Assembly: GCF_014202315.1 (NCBI RefSeq)
Contig: NZ_JACHGN010000019.1
Span: 62,001 to 126,000 of the forward strand
DNA length: 64,000 nt
Reading direction: 5' to 3'
Source: Thermocatellispora tengchongensis
GTDB taxonomy: Bacteria > Actinomycetota > Actinomycetes > Streptosporangiales > Streptosporangiaceae
The notes beneath the pieces are model-generated. The model was not told where the DNA came from. It searched no databases and saw nothing but the letters and a program-made list of their open reading frames with translations. Each line of letters opens with the position of its first letter. Position 1 is the stretch's first letter. A program made the position numbers and the translations under genes. Shown here one piece after another: positions 33,489 through 41,215 of the stretch.

Positions 33489-34379
33489 CTAGGTTGCGTG
33501 AATTCTCCTCCGCTTGACCCGGCTGGGAGTCTGCTGCCGGTGGGCCGCGACGGTGGTCGCGGTGCGGACGAATGCCGCGAGTGCGGATGCTCGGTGTCCT
33601 TGTGGCCAGGCGAGGATGAGGGTGGTGGGCTGGGCGTCGGTGACGGGTACGCAGGTCAGGTCGTCGCGGAGTTGGCCGCGTACGGATGCGGGCACCACGG
33701 CGATCGCGCGGCCAAGTGCGATGAGCTGCATGAGTTGGCCGACGTCTCGTACGGACAGCCTGTTCGGGGTGTTGTGGGGATCGGCCGACCAGTGGGGCAT
33801 TGTCTCGCCAGCCAGGTCGGCAAGACATACGCTTACCCGGTCGGCCAGGTGGTGGCTGTGGGGGAGGACAACGACCTGGTCTTCGGTCAGGAGTTCCTCG
33901 ATGTCGAGACCGGTCAGGTCGGTGTTCGAGCGGTGCAGCAGGCCGACGTCGGCGCGGCCGTCGCGGATCACCCCGGCGCACTCGTGGGCCGAGCACAGGA
34001 CGATGTCGACCGGGACCGCGTCCGGGTCGGTCTCGTAGGCGGCCAGGATGTCGGGCAGCAGGCCGCAGTCACCGCCGGGTTTCATCACCAGGACCAGCCG
34101 CGAGGCGGGCCGGCCCGCGCGCTGGGCGCGTCGCACGGCAGCGTCGACCGCATCCAGGGCCCGGCGACTCTCGGTGAGGAACACCTCGCCGGCCGGGGTG
34201 AGCGTGACCTTTCGGCTGTTGCGTTCCAGCAGGGGCACGCCCATCCGGCGTTCGAGCCGGCTGATGGCCCTGGACAGCGGCGGCTGCGCGATGCCGAGAC
34301 GCTCGGCCGCCCGGCCGAAGTGCAGTTCTTCGGCGACCGCCACGAAGTACGCGAGTTCGCGGGTCTGTAGTCGATCCAT
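33489..34379 (-). CDS. LysR-family transcriptional regulator
   Basis: 296 residues, ATG 34379 (MDRLQTRELAYFVAVAEELH). The HTH is [23 protein letters not shown], typical LysR, followed by LLERNSRKVTLTPAGEVFL and a two-lobed effector domain (DIVLCSAHECAGVIRDGRADVGL). The effector is unknown. It is divergent from the SDR gene across 70 bp containing a perfect palindrome, the standard LysR-target layout, so it likely controls that gene. Both lie between IS21-type ends. Confidence 0.93.
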   Translation of the reverse strand: MDRLQTRELAYFVAVAEELHFGRAAERLGIAQPPLSRAISRLERRMGVPLLERNSRKVTLTPAGEVFLTESRRALDAVDAAVRRAQRAGRPASRLVLVMKPGGDCGLLPDILAAYETDPDAVPVDIVLCSAHECAGVIRDGRADVGLLHRSNTDLTGLDIEELLTEDQVVVLPHSHHLADRVSVCLADLAGETMPHWSADPHNTPNRLSVRDVGQLMQLIALGRAIAVVPASVRGQLRDDLTCVPVTDAQPTTLILAWPQGHRASALAAFVRTATTVAAHRQQTPSRVKRRRIHAT

Positions 34380-34392
34380 ACCGTGAGGGTAT

Positions 34393-34409
34393 CGGCTGAG
34401 ACTCAGCCG
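34393..34409. promoter_or_regulatory. Palindromic LysR operator candidate
   Basis: CGGCTGAG-A-CTCAGCCG is a perfect 17-base palindrome, 14 bp before the LysR start and 41 bp before the SDR start. It has no T-N11-A core of the classic type, but it is the only symmetric site in the gap. Confidence 0.6.
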
Positions 34410-34449
34410 GGCATTGTCCTGATGCGGCCCCCGGTGGTGAGGTCATCCC

Positions 34450-35193
34450 ATGACTGACGAGACGATCGCCCTGATCACGGGAGCGAACAGAGGAGTTGGG
34501 CGTGCCGTCGCCCGCCAGCTCGCGGATCGCGGCGCGACGGTCCTTCTCGGCTCCAGGGACCTTGGGCGTGGCGAGGAGGCTGCCGAGGCGCTCAGGTCCG
34601 GCGGCGGTGATGTACGCGCCCTCATGCTCGACGTCACTGACGCGGCGACGATCGAGTCGGCTGCCAGACAGATCGACGAACGCTTTGGCCGACTCGACGT
34701 GCTGGTCAACAACGCCGGAATCTCCGGCAGCCCCGGACCGACGGAGCCGGCGACCGCCGACCTTAACCTGGTCAGGCGGGTGTTCGAGACCAACTTCTTC
34801 GGTGTGATCGCGGTGACCAACGCCATGCTGCCGCTGCTGTCGCGCTCGGCGGCGGCCCGCATCGTCAACGTGTCCAGCGGTATCGGGTCGCTCACCTACA
34901 TGACCGATCCGGATCACTACATGTCCCGGTTGGCGGGGCACGCGGCGTACCCACCCTCGAAGACGGCGCTCAACTCCTTGACCGTGCAGTACGCCAAGGA
35001 CCTTCGGGAGCAGGGCATCCTGATCAACGCCTGTACCCCTGGTCCCTGCGCGACGGACTTCACCCGGCACCTCGGCCTCCCCGTCACCCGCACGGCCGAC
35101 GACGGCGCCGCGATCGTGGTGCGACTGGCCACCCTGGGCGCGGACGGCCCGACCGGAGGGTTCTTCGACGACGACGGAGTGGTGCCGTGGTGA
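34450..35193 (+). CDS. Short-chain dehydrogenase/reductase
   Basis: 247 residues, ATG 34450. Cofactor site TGANRGVGRAV, LMLDVTDAA, NNAGIS, catalytic Ser in NVSSGIG, and Y-P-P-S-K (catalytic Tyr and Lys). The layout is that of carbonyl-reductase-like classical SDRs (NADPH suggested by the Arg after the Gly motif and GSRD). The C-terminus ends GGFFDDDGVVPW, as in plant-type carbonyl reductase homologues. Substrate unknown. It is probably regulated by the divergent LysR. Its 3' end runs straight into the istA fragment. Confidence 0.92.
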   Translation: MTDETIALITGANRGVGRAVARQLADRGATVLLGSRDLGRGEEAAEALRSGGGDVRALMLDVTDAATIESAARQIDERFGRLDVLVNNAGISGSPGPTEPATADLNLVRRVFETNFFGVIAVTNAMLPLLSRSAAARIVNVSSGIGSLTYMTDPDHYMSRLAGHAAYPPSKTALNSLTVQYAKDLREQGILINACTPGPCATDFTRHLGLPVTRTADDGAAIVVRLATLGADGPTGGFFDDDGVVPW

Positions 35194-35250
35194 TCGCTCG
35201 TATGCAGGCCCGCGTATTCGGCTGACCGATCCAATCCCGGCCCACCAGAT

Positions 35251-35386
35251 TTCCGCCCGCGTCCCGCAACCTGACGTACCGCCGCACCGTCGCCGGGCTA
35301 CACCCCACCGGCTCAGCAGCCGACCACACACTGCGTGTCAGATCGTAGGCGCCCAAGATCTCGCTGATCTCCGTGCCAGACTTCAC
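35251..35386 (-). pseudogene. istA: N-terminal fragment of IS21 IstA transposase
   Basis: From GTG 35384-35386 the minus strand reads KSGTEISEILGAYDLTRSVW, then AAEPVGCSPATVRRYVRLRDAGG. This is the HTH N-terminus of IstA. After about 45 residues similarity stops and the frame becomes antisense to the SDR gene. The fragment fixes the element's orientation: its left end is to the right of 35386. Confidence 0.75.
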
Positions 35387-35390
35387 CTAT

Positions 35391-35461
35391 CGGGGTCCCC
35401 TCCGTGAGACAGGTTCGATGACCGACATCACCGGACCTCACCCCTCACGGAGGGGACCCCG
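35391..35461. repeat. 18-bp perfect inverted repeat beside istA
   Basis: CGGGGTCCCCTCCGTGAG at 35391-35408 is exactly complementary to 35444-35461, with a 35-base spacer. It lies between the istA start and the terminal repeats, overlapping the place where an istA promoter or leader should be. Confidence 0.85.
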
Positions 35462-35517
35462 ACGCATGAACACACCCACTTGATCAACACAGGCCCGATC
35501 CCCGACCTGCACTTTCC

Positions 35518-35665
35518 CTGTCCGCCTACCGCCACTCCGCTGTCCGCACACCGCCACATTCGCTGTCCGTCAGCCTCCACCTAGGTGTCCGCCTGCCGCC
35601 GCTTCCACTGTCCGCCTACCGCCACGCCCTGTCCGCCTACCTGCAGTTTTCGGTGTCCGCTAGCA
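35518..35665 (+). repeat. Right terminal repeat array, seven 13-bp motifs
   Basis: Motifs near CTGTCCGCCTACC start at about 35518, 35540, 35563, 35586, 35608, 35629 and 35653. The spacing of 21-24 bp is about two helical turns, so all would lie on one face of DNA. This suits cooperative transposase binding. Confidence 0.75.
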
Positions 35666-35789
35666 CCAGCGGAGCCCGCGCGATGCCCGGCACGCGCACA
35701 TGCGGGACAAAGTTCGTACGTACGAGGAGGGCTGCGTCTGATCAGTGCCCGGCACGCGCATGTGGCCTCATGCGGGACAAAGACTTCCC

Positions 35790-36613
35790 TGGAGCACAGC
35801 CAGGCGCCGAGGCCGCCGTCCCACTCCGTCCGCGCTCGCCCGTCGTCTGGGCCCCGCAGCCGTGCATCGAGATCCGCTTGAGGATGAGCTGGTACGCGTC
35901 CAGCCCGACCGGTAGTTCCGCGCCAACCGCTCCACTTCGCCGGGCGATCCGGTACTGCCGATCACGTGGCCCGCGCGGCACAGCCGGGCGATTTGTCATG
36001 CCTCGACCTGTTCGCCCCGGCCCCGCCGCTGACGAACACCCTGTCGTCCGGTGACAGCCCGCCGAGCCGGATGAGGGTCGCGCACGCCGTTCGGCCCTGG
36101 TTCAGGCGGGCGACCGGCTGGGGGAGCGCGTCGTCAAGCATGTCGAGCGCGACGCACTGGTGCGCGGACACGCGGCGTATGCGCGCCTTCCCCTGCCGGT
36201 GCGTGACCAGGTCGCCCAGACGCAGACCGTTGCCCTCCGGCGCCAACACCACGTTGCCAGCCCTGGTTCCGAAGAGAGTGTCGCCGGTAAGTATCGGCAG
36301 CAGCGACGCGCCCGTGGCCCCGCCGCCAACCGGGGCGGGCAGCGCGCCGGAGACGGGCAGTAGCGGTCCTCGAATCGCGACCGTGACTGTAGGCCGAACC
36401 CAACACCCAGCGCGAGCAGCGGGAACACCTGGACGCCGACGTGCAGACCCTGCCCCGCTGCCGGCCGGCGCACGCTGGGCACCAGCACTTGGCCGTCCTG
36501 CCGCACCGGCAGCGGCACCTCGCACACCTCCAAGTCCTCGGCCCACGACAGCCGTCGCGCAGGGTGGCGAGCCGCACTTCACCGGAGACGCCCGGCACCG
36601 GCAGAGATGACAT
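35790..36613 (-). pseudogene. Decayed NADP-dependent oxidoreductase (MDR family)
   Basis: Pieces of one protein occur in order but in different minus frames. From ATG 36613: GEVRLATLRDG, then in another frame WAEDLEVCEVPLPVRQDGQV, then in a third GLRLGDLVTHRQGKARIRR and GLSPDDRVFVSGGAGA, then IGSTGSPGEVERLA and finally AYQLILKRISMHG. This matches the CurA/leukotriene-B4-dehydrogenase-like medium-chain reductases, with several frameshifts and internal deletions. It is a dead gene, probably brought in or broken with the neighbouring insertion. Confidence 0.75.
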
Positions 36614-36726
36614 GGACCTCCACAGCACGATCGGTGAACCCGAGACGACCTCCGCCGGGCGCCATCACCCTGACCCCTGACACGCACCTCACAGACAAGC
36701 CCTCACCCGGGGAAAGACCACCGCTG

Positions 36727-36786
36727 TCCACAGGTTGTGCATAGCCACGCCAAGCCGCCCCGCCTGTCCACAGAACCGCGTTCGGC
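36727..36786 (+). promoter_or_regulatory. Twin TCCACAG boxes upstream of the second Tad unit
   Basis: TCCACAG at 36727-36733 and 36767-36773, 40 bp apart. The second is within a 22-bp sequence (36765-36786) matching 27942-27963 at 20 positions. It is 82 bp before the DUF4244 start. The same arrangement precedes the CpaE-like gene, so a common regulator is likely. Confidence 0.55.
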
Positions 36787-36867
36787 GCCGAACGCCTCAC
36801 GTCGAATCGGCGAACCTGGCCGCACATCGCCGGGCGCAGGGTCCGGCGCCGGAAAGCGGGAGGCACG

Positions 36868-37158
36868 ATGCGCGGGTCAGAGACGAGAACACAACCGAAG
36901 CGCTTGCTCGGTCAGGGACGCGGCACCATCTGGCTGCGTTCGGCCTCCCGGGTGGACGCGCTCCGCGCCTGGGCGGCGAGACGGTGCGCCCTGATGGTGA
37001 CGGTTCGTGGCGACCGCGGCATGTCCACGGCCGAGTACGCCGTGGGCACCATCGCAGCCTGCGCGTTCGCCGGCTTGTTGTTCAAGGTGGTGACGAGCGG
37101 CGAAGTCCAGGAGCTCCTGGTCGGCTTGATCGACCGGGCGCTGAAAGTCGCGGAGTGA
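36868..37158 (+). CDS. DUF4244 protein, Flp-pilin-like
   Basis: 96 residues, ATG 36868. The C-terminal half is GDRGMSTAEYAVGTIAACAF followed by a hydrophobic helix. G before MSTAE, with Glu at +5, is the class III prepilin cleavage pattern, so the mature peptide would be about 46 residues, close to Flp pilin size. The basic N-terminus is a long leader. It is likely the major pilin of this locus. It is coupled to TadE by GTGA overlap. Confidence 0.88.
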   Translation: MRGSETRTQPKRLLGQGRGTIWLRSASRVDALRAWAARRCALMVTVRGDRGMSTAEYAVGTIAACAFAGLLFKVVTSGEVQELLVGLIDRALKVAE

Positions 37159-37535
37159 GTGGCGCCCGGCCGTCGCGGCGCGGGGCGGGGTGCCGCGGCT
37201 CCGTCACGGCCGAGACGGCCGCGGTGCTCCCCGCCCTGATGGCGGTGCTCGCCGGCGCCCTGTGGATGGTCGCGGTCGTCGGCGCGCAACTCGAATGTGT
37301 GGACGCCGCGCGGGCCGGCGCACGGGCGGCGGCACGGGGCGAGTCGTTGGAGGAGGTGCGCCGGATCGCCGCCCGACTCGCCCCGGCCGGTGCCGAGATC
37401 GCCATCGACCGCGGAGCGGAGACGAGCAAGGTCGAAGTGTCGGCCACAGTACGTCCGAAATGGGGGGAAGCACTCCCCTCGGTTACCGTCGAGTCGGTTG
37501 CGGTCGCCGCAACCGAGCCCGGAGCGGCGTCATGA
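37155..37535 (+). CDS. tadE: TadE-like minor pseudopilin
   Basis: 126 residues from GTG 37155. GSVTAETAAVLPALMAVLAG is the TadE signature (basic N-terminus, G-S-x-T-x-E, hydrophobic helix), followed by QLECVDAARAGARAAARGE. The extracellular part is short and beta-like. It is processed by a prepilin peptidase that is not in the window. Coupled on both sides by start-stop overlaps. Confidence 0.88.
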   Translation: MSGARPSRRGAGCRGSVTAETAAVLPALMAVLAGALWMVAVVGAQLECVDAARAGARAAARGESLEEVRRIAARLAPAGAEIAIDRGAETSKVEVSATVRPKWGEALPSVTVESVAVAATEPGAAS

Positions 37536-37945
37536 ACCAGGGCACATCCGAACGCGATCCCGAGCGGGGATCGGCCACCTTGTGGGCGGTCGGCCTGATG
37601 GCCGTGCTCATGGCCGCAACCATGGTCATCGTCTACGTGGGCATGGCCCGCGTGGCCCGGCACCGCGGCCAGAGCGCCGCCGACCTGAGCGCGCTGGCCG
37701 CCGCGAGCCGGGCCCTGCAAGGCCAGGAACCCGCGTGCACCGCGGCCTCCGAGGTGGCCACCGCCAACGGCGCCCAGCTAGAGCGCTGCACGATCAACGA
37801 GGACGCGACGGCCGACGTGTGGGTCTCGTTCCCCTTCACCGCCCCCGCCGCGGCGACCGGCGTGACAAGACGCCCGCACTACCACGCCCGAGCCGGCCCG
37901 GTCTCCCCGCCCATCCACCCCACCCCCAGCGGCCAGACGCCATAG
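37532..37945 (+). CDS. TadG/Rce-like pilus-associated protein
   Basis: 137 residues, ATG 37532 overlapping the TadE stop. ERGSATLWAVGLMAVLMAAT followed by QSAADLSALAAASRALQGQ is the pattern of the helicase/secretion-neighbourhood TadE-like family and of TadG N-termini. Two Cys (PACTAAS, ERCTIN) may form a disulfide outside the cell. The C-terminus is Pro-rich. Last gene of the second Tad unit; the helicase that normally follows is 7.5 kb away. Confidence 0.85.
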   Translation: MNQGTSERDPERGSATLWAVGLMAVLMAATMVIVYVGMARVARHRGQSAADLSALAAASRALQGQEPACTAASEVATANGAQLERCTINEDATADVWVSFPFTAPAAATGVTRRPHYHARAGPVSPPIHPTPSGQTP

Positions 37946-38099
37946 CCCCAGCCCGATCGGCAAACCGCGAGCGGTCATGACCGGCCGTAGGAAGTCGGCA
38001 TCCCCCCAGGAACGGCCTGCGGGAAGTCGGCATCGGCCGAGGACGGGGCGGTCCGCGGCAAGAGCACATCGGCCGGAGCTGCCAGCCCGTGGAAAACCT

Positions 38100-38330
38100 G
38101 CATCGGTCCGGGGCGGTGGTCTGCGGGGTGGGTGTGTCGGTCCGGGGGGTGGTTGGTGGGATGGGTGTGTCGGTCCGGGGTGGTGGTTGGTGGGGTGCGT
38201 GCGTCGGTCCGGGGAGGTGGTCTATGGGATGCGTGCGTCGGCCTGGGGGTGGTCTGCGAGAAGCGTGTATCGGCCGAAGAGGGCGGCGGTCTGCGGGAAG
38301 CGTGCATCGGCCCAAGAGGGCGGATCGCGG
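38100..38330. repeat. 34-bp G-rich tandem repeat, about seven units
   Basis: Units such as GTGTGTCGGTCCGGGG... recur every 32-37 bp from 38100. They are well conserved in the middle and decay on both sides (CATCGGCC...GCGGGAAGC). No start codon or codon bias makes it a gene. It follows the Tad-unit stop by 150 bp. Confidence 0.85.
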
Positions 38331-38511
38331 GACGTTCGGGTACGCCTGCTGGGCCCTTTGCCCGGTTGCACGTACGCTGCTCGGCCTGCAAGCCGATCAA
38401 GGCTGCCCTAATGGTTCGCACCTCAGGCCAGGGCACCGACGTCTGGCTTCGCCGTAGAGAGGCTTCGCCATAGAGAGCTGACCGGGGGCGTGATCAGGCG
38501 GGCCCGACGCG

Positions 38512-39439
38512 ATGGGTGCGGGCCCGATGCGGTCGTCGAGACGCGGCCCCGGCATCGCACTGGGCCGGGGCGAGCACGAGGAGACCCGCCGGCTCATGGC
38601 CGACCTGCGCACGCTCGCCACCGGCATTCGCTTGACCCGTTGGGGCGCCGCCGCCCTCGCCCAGAACATGATCGCGTGGGGGCACGCCGAGGGCGACATG
38701 GACGGCGCGCTCGACGCGACCGAGGAGGCGCTCGACCGTTTCGCACCGATGACCACTCCCTGGTACCTGTGGCCCATCCTGCTCGCCGGGATGCGGGTCT
38801 GCGCCGACGTGGAGCCCCGGGCGGCGGCGCGCGGGCGTGGCGGGCGGCGGGAGCGCGTCTCGGCCGTACGGGAGCGGTTGCTGGAGGTGGCGGGGCCGCT
38901 CGCCACGCCGGGGCGGTTCTACCGGGCGCGGCGGGTGGCGTTCGAGGCGGAGGCCGCCGGCCGGCACGACGTGGCCATGTGGGACGCCGCCGTCACCACG
39001 TGGGAGGAGGCCGGCGAGCCGCACCACCTGGCGTACGCGCTGCTCCGGGCGGCCGAGGCGTCCGGCCGGGCCGGCGACAGGGAGGCGGCGGGCGCACGGC
39101 TGCGACGGGCGGGCGAACTCGCCGCGTCCCTGCGCGCGGCGCCGCTGCTGGAGGAGATCGAGCGGATGGCCCGGCGGGTCAGGATGCCCGTGGGGACGGA
39201 CGCGGAGCAGGAGCGCTTCGGACTGACCCCACGGGAGTTCGAGGTACTGCGGCTGGTGGCGGCGGGCAGAAGCAATCGCGAACTGGCGCAGGAGCTGTTC
39301 ATCTCGGTCAAGACGGCAAGCGTGCACGTGTCCAACATCCCTGGCCAAGCTCGGCGCCGGCACCCGTGGCGAGGCGGCGGCCCTGGCGCACCGCCACCGC
39401 CTCTTCGACCGATCGGATGAGGGGGTGGGTGATCGGTGA
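38512..39439 (+). pseudogene. Truncated and frameshifted LuxR-family regulator
   Basis: The frame opens with TPR-like helices ([20 protein letters not shown]) and reaches a Lux[24 protein letters not shown], then [15 protein letters not shown]. At about 39342 one extra C (ATCCCTGGCC) shifts the frame. Removing it restores [20 protein letters not shown] and a stop at 39439. The N-terminal ATPase domain of large LAL/MalT-type regulators is missing, so the gene is broken at both ends. It may be a sequencing error at the C-run, but the N-terminal loss remains. Confidence 0.75.
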
Positions 39440-39545
39440 TTGCGTCGTCCGCTCGGGTGACGGGGTGGGTGATCGGTTATCCGTCATCGCTCGGGTGACG
39501 GGGTGGATGATCCGTGATGCGCCATCGCCGGTACGGGGTGCGGAT
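39422..39545. repeat. 36-40-bp tandem repeat
   Basis: GGGGTGGGTGATCGGT-like units start at 39422, 39462, 39500 and about 39536. The first overlaps the end of the restored LuxR frame. Confidence 0.75.
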
Positions 39546-39640
39546 CGGGGCCGGGGGAGAGGGGGAGCGGGGCCGGTCCCGTCGGCACCGGCGACGGCAC
39601 CGGCGGCGTGTGATGGTCGGCTGGATGGTGGATGGTGGGC

Positions 39641-39935
39641 GGTGGCGATGGAGTGCGCATTGCGGCCGACGTCCGGGTGATCCGGGCGCTTGGGGCGGCT
39701 CGCGCTGTCGGCGTCGGTGGCGTGCGGTGGCTGGCCGGGGGGTTGGTGGCGGTGGAGTGCGCATTCCCGCCGCCACCCGGATGGCCTGGGTGTCCGGGCG
39801 GCTCGCGCCGTCGGCGTCGGCGTCGGCGGTGTGCGGTGGTCCGCTAGGTGGTGGGTGGTGGCCGTGGAGTGCGCATTGCCGCCGCCGCCTGGGTGGGCTG
39901 GGCGTCCGGGGTGGCTCGCACGCTGTGGTCCGGTG
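39641..39935. repeat. 104-112-bp tandem repeat, three units
   Basis: GAGTGCGCAT occurs at 39651, 39755 and 39867, each preceded by GTGGC(G/C)(A/G)TG and followed by GCC-rich, GTCCGGG and GTCGGCGTCGG words in the same order. It is the largest repeat unit in the window and lies in gene-free DNA. Confidence 0.8.
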
Positions 39936-40573
39936 TGTGCTGATCAGTCCTCCGCGAGGGCTGTGGGCGTGGCGGGGGCGGGAGAGGGGCGTGTGACAGC
40001 GAGCCCTTGGGGTTGGTCGCCTGGGGTGGTGAGCGAGCATCGCTGCTGGTGGCAGTGAGTGAAGGGCTTTGGCGCGGTCGTGTCGGCGGGCGGACGGGCG
40101 GCGCGAGGGCGGGGTGTGCGGGTGGGGAAAATGCTTTGACGAGGCGTGATGGGGGCCGTTAGGTTGCCGCACATGTCCAGCCCCGAGGCGAACAGACCGT
40201 AGCTCTGCGATCCTGCGAATCGCGGGATCAGCCCGGTTAGTCGGGAACGCGCTGGTTGATCCGCGGGATCGGCCGGTTGGCGGTGCGCTTCTGTCGAATC
40301 CCGTGCCTCTGTTCACCTCTGTTCGTGGCCGGTTGATTCCTTCGCTCGGTGGCCGCGTCGCGGTCCGGCGTCCATCTGTCCATCCGCCTATGTGAGTGCG
40401 GAAACCATGTCGTCTGTTGCTTGCCCGCTCGGGGCTGCCGCTGCGCTGCGGCCGGTCGGCGAGCGGTACGCGTCCGTGGGACTCGCGCTGAGCCTGCGGC
40501 CGGAGATCGGTCCTGATCCGCCACGGCTCTCCTTAATTCGCCGATCACGACGTCAGCTCAGAAGGAGAAGCCA
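39936..40573. other. Gene-free stretch before the L32 gene
   Basis: 638 bp without a convincing ORF. 40130-40270 is A/T-richer and holds AAAATGCTTTGACG and several GCGGGATC words (40220, 40260). The final 30 bases contain the AAGGAG ribosome binding site of the L32 gene. The L32 promoter is probably in 40500-40560. Confidence 0.5.
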
Positions 40574-40768
40574 ATGGCCGCATCAGGGTTCAGGAAGAAG
40601 TCGCGGGCGAACACGCGGGCGCGGCGCTCGCAGTGGAAGACCGCGGCTCCGACCTTGGTCACCTGCCCGAACCCGGCCTGCCGGAAGCCAAGGCGGCCCC
40701 ATACTGTCTGCTCAGCGTGCGGGCAGTACCGGGGACGCCAGGTCATCCCCCCGACCACCCCGGCCTGA
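40574..40768 (+). CDS. rpmF: Ribosomal protein L32 (extra copy, zinc-ribbon form)
   Basis: 64 residues; ATG 40574 follows AAGGAG. The sequence aligns over its whole length with bL32: KSRANTRARRSQWKTAAPTL, then CPNPACRKPRRPHTVCSACG with four Cys (C-x4-C...C-x2-C) for zinc, then QYRGRQV and a seven-residue tail. It is outside any ribosomal or fatty-acid operon and inside accessory DNA, so it is probably a second copy. It keeps the zinc ligands, unlike the zinc-free paralogues induced under zinc starvation. Confidence 0.92.
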   Translation: MAASGFRKKSRANTRARRSQWKTAAPTLVTCPNPACRKPRRPHTVCSACGQYRGRQVIPPTTPA

Positions 40769-41215
40769 CGGCTCCGGGGAGAGGGACGCTGCCCGGTGTG
40801 CGGCCGTACCGCTGCGCACCGGGCGGCTCCCCGCCATCTCGGGCATCCGGGCCTTCGGGGTGGGGGCCGGTGTAGTGGGGGTTCTGGGTGGTTGGTGCGC
40901 TGCTCCTGCCCTCCTTCGCCGCGGTGACTCGGGCCACCACGGGTGCCTCTCGCTCGGCTTGGGCTATCTCGGGCATGCCGGGCCTCGCTGGCACCCCGCG
41001 CGGCCCGGCGTGCCCCGGGCAGCCTGGGCATCCCGCACTCCGGGCCGATGTGGGGCGGGTCAGGCGCAGTGGGGGCCGGACGGTTGGTGCGCCTCCGCAG
41101 TCTCGTCACCCGCCCGGGCATCACGGCCGGGGGCTGGATGGGGTTTCGGAGGCGGGGGGTGATCGGGCAGGATCGGCGGGCGTGGGTGAGGCGGAGTGTG
41201 AGGGATGGGGGATTC
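40769..41215. other. Gene-free stretch between L32 and HAD genes
   Basis: 447 bp. Open frames here are long only because stop codons are rare. 40950-41040 has repeated GGGC/CCCG words and GCATCCCGC-like pieces. No RNA or operator stands out. Confidence 0.4.

Larger units (their letters stand above)
33303..35668. mobile_element. IS21-type ends enclosing a LysR/SDR pair
   Basis: Both ends carry a repeated 13-bp motif close to CTGTCCGCCTACC: three inverted copies at 33303, 33326 and 33348, and seven copies from 35518 to 35665. AGTGGCGGT...CGGACAG...AAAGTGCAG at 33343-33372 matches the complement of the right end at about 35508-35537 with few mismatches. The N-terminus of an IstA-like transposase is next to the right end. 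IS21 elements are known for multiple terminal repeats and this gene orientation. The rest of istA and istB is missing, and a LysR gene and an SDR gene occupy the interior. The total of 2.4 kb is close to a normal IS21 length. Confidence 0.65.

Noticed and set aside
35518-35665. Possible CRISPR array
   Set aside because: The repeat is only about 13 bp, the intervals of about 9 bp are too short for spacers, and no cas gene is present. IS21 terminal repeats explain it better.
38100-38457. 122-codon plus-strand frame in the 34-bp repeat
   Set aside because: Frame content follows the repeat, with Gly/Val/Trp runs changing by frame. No homology or start signal.
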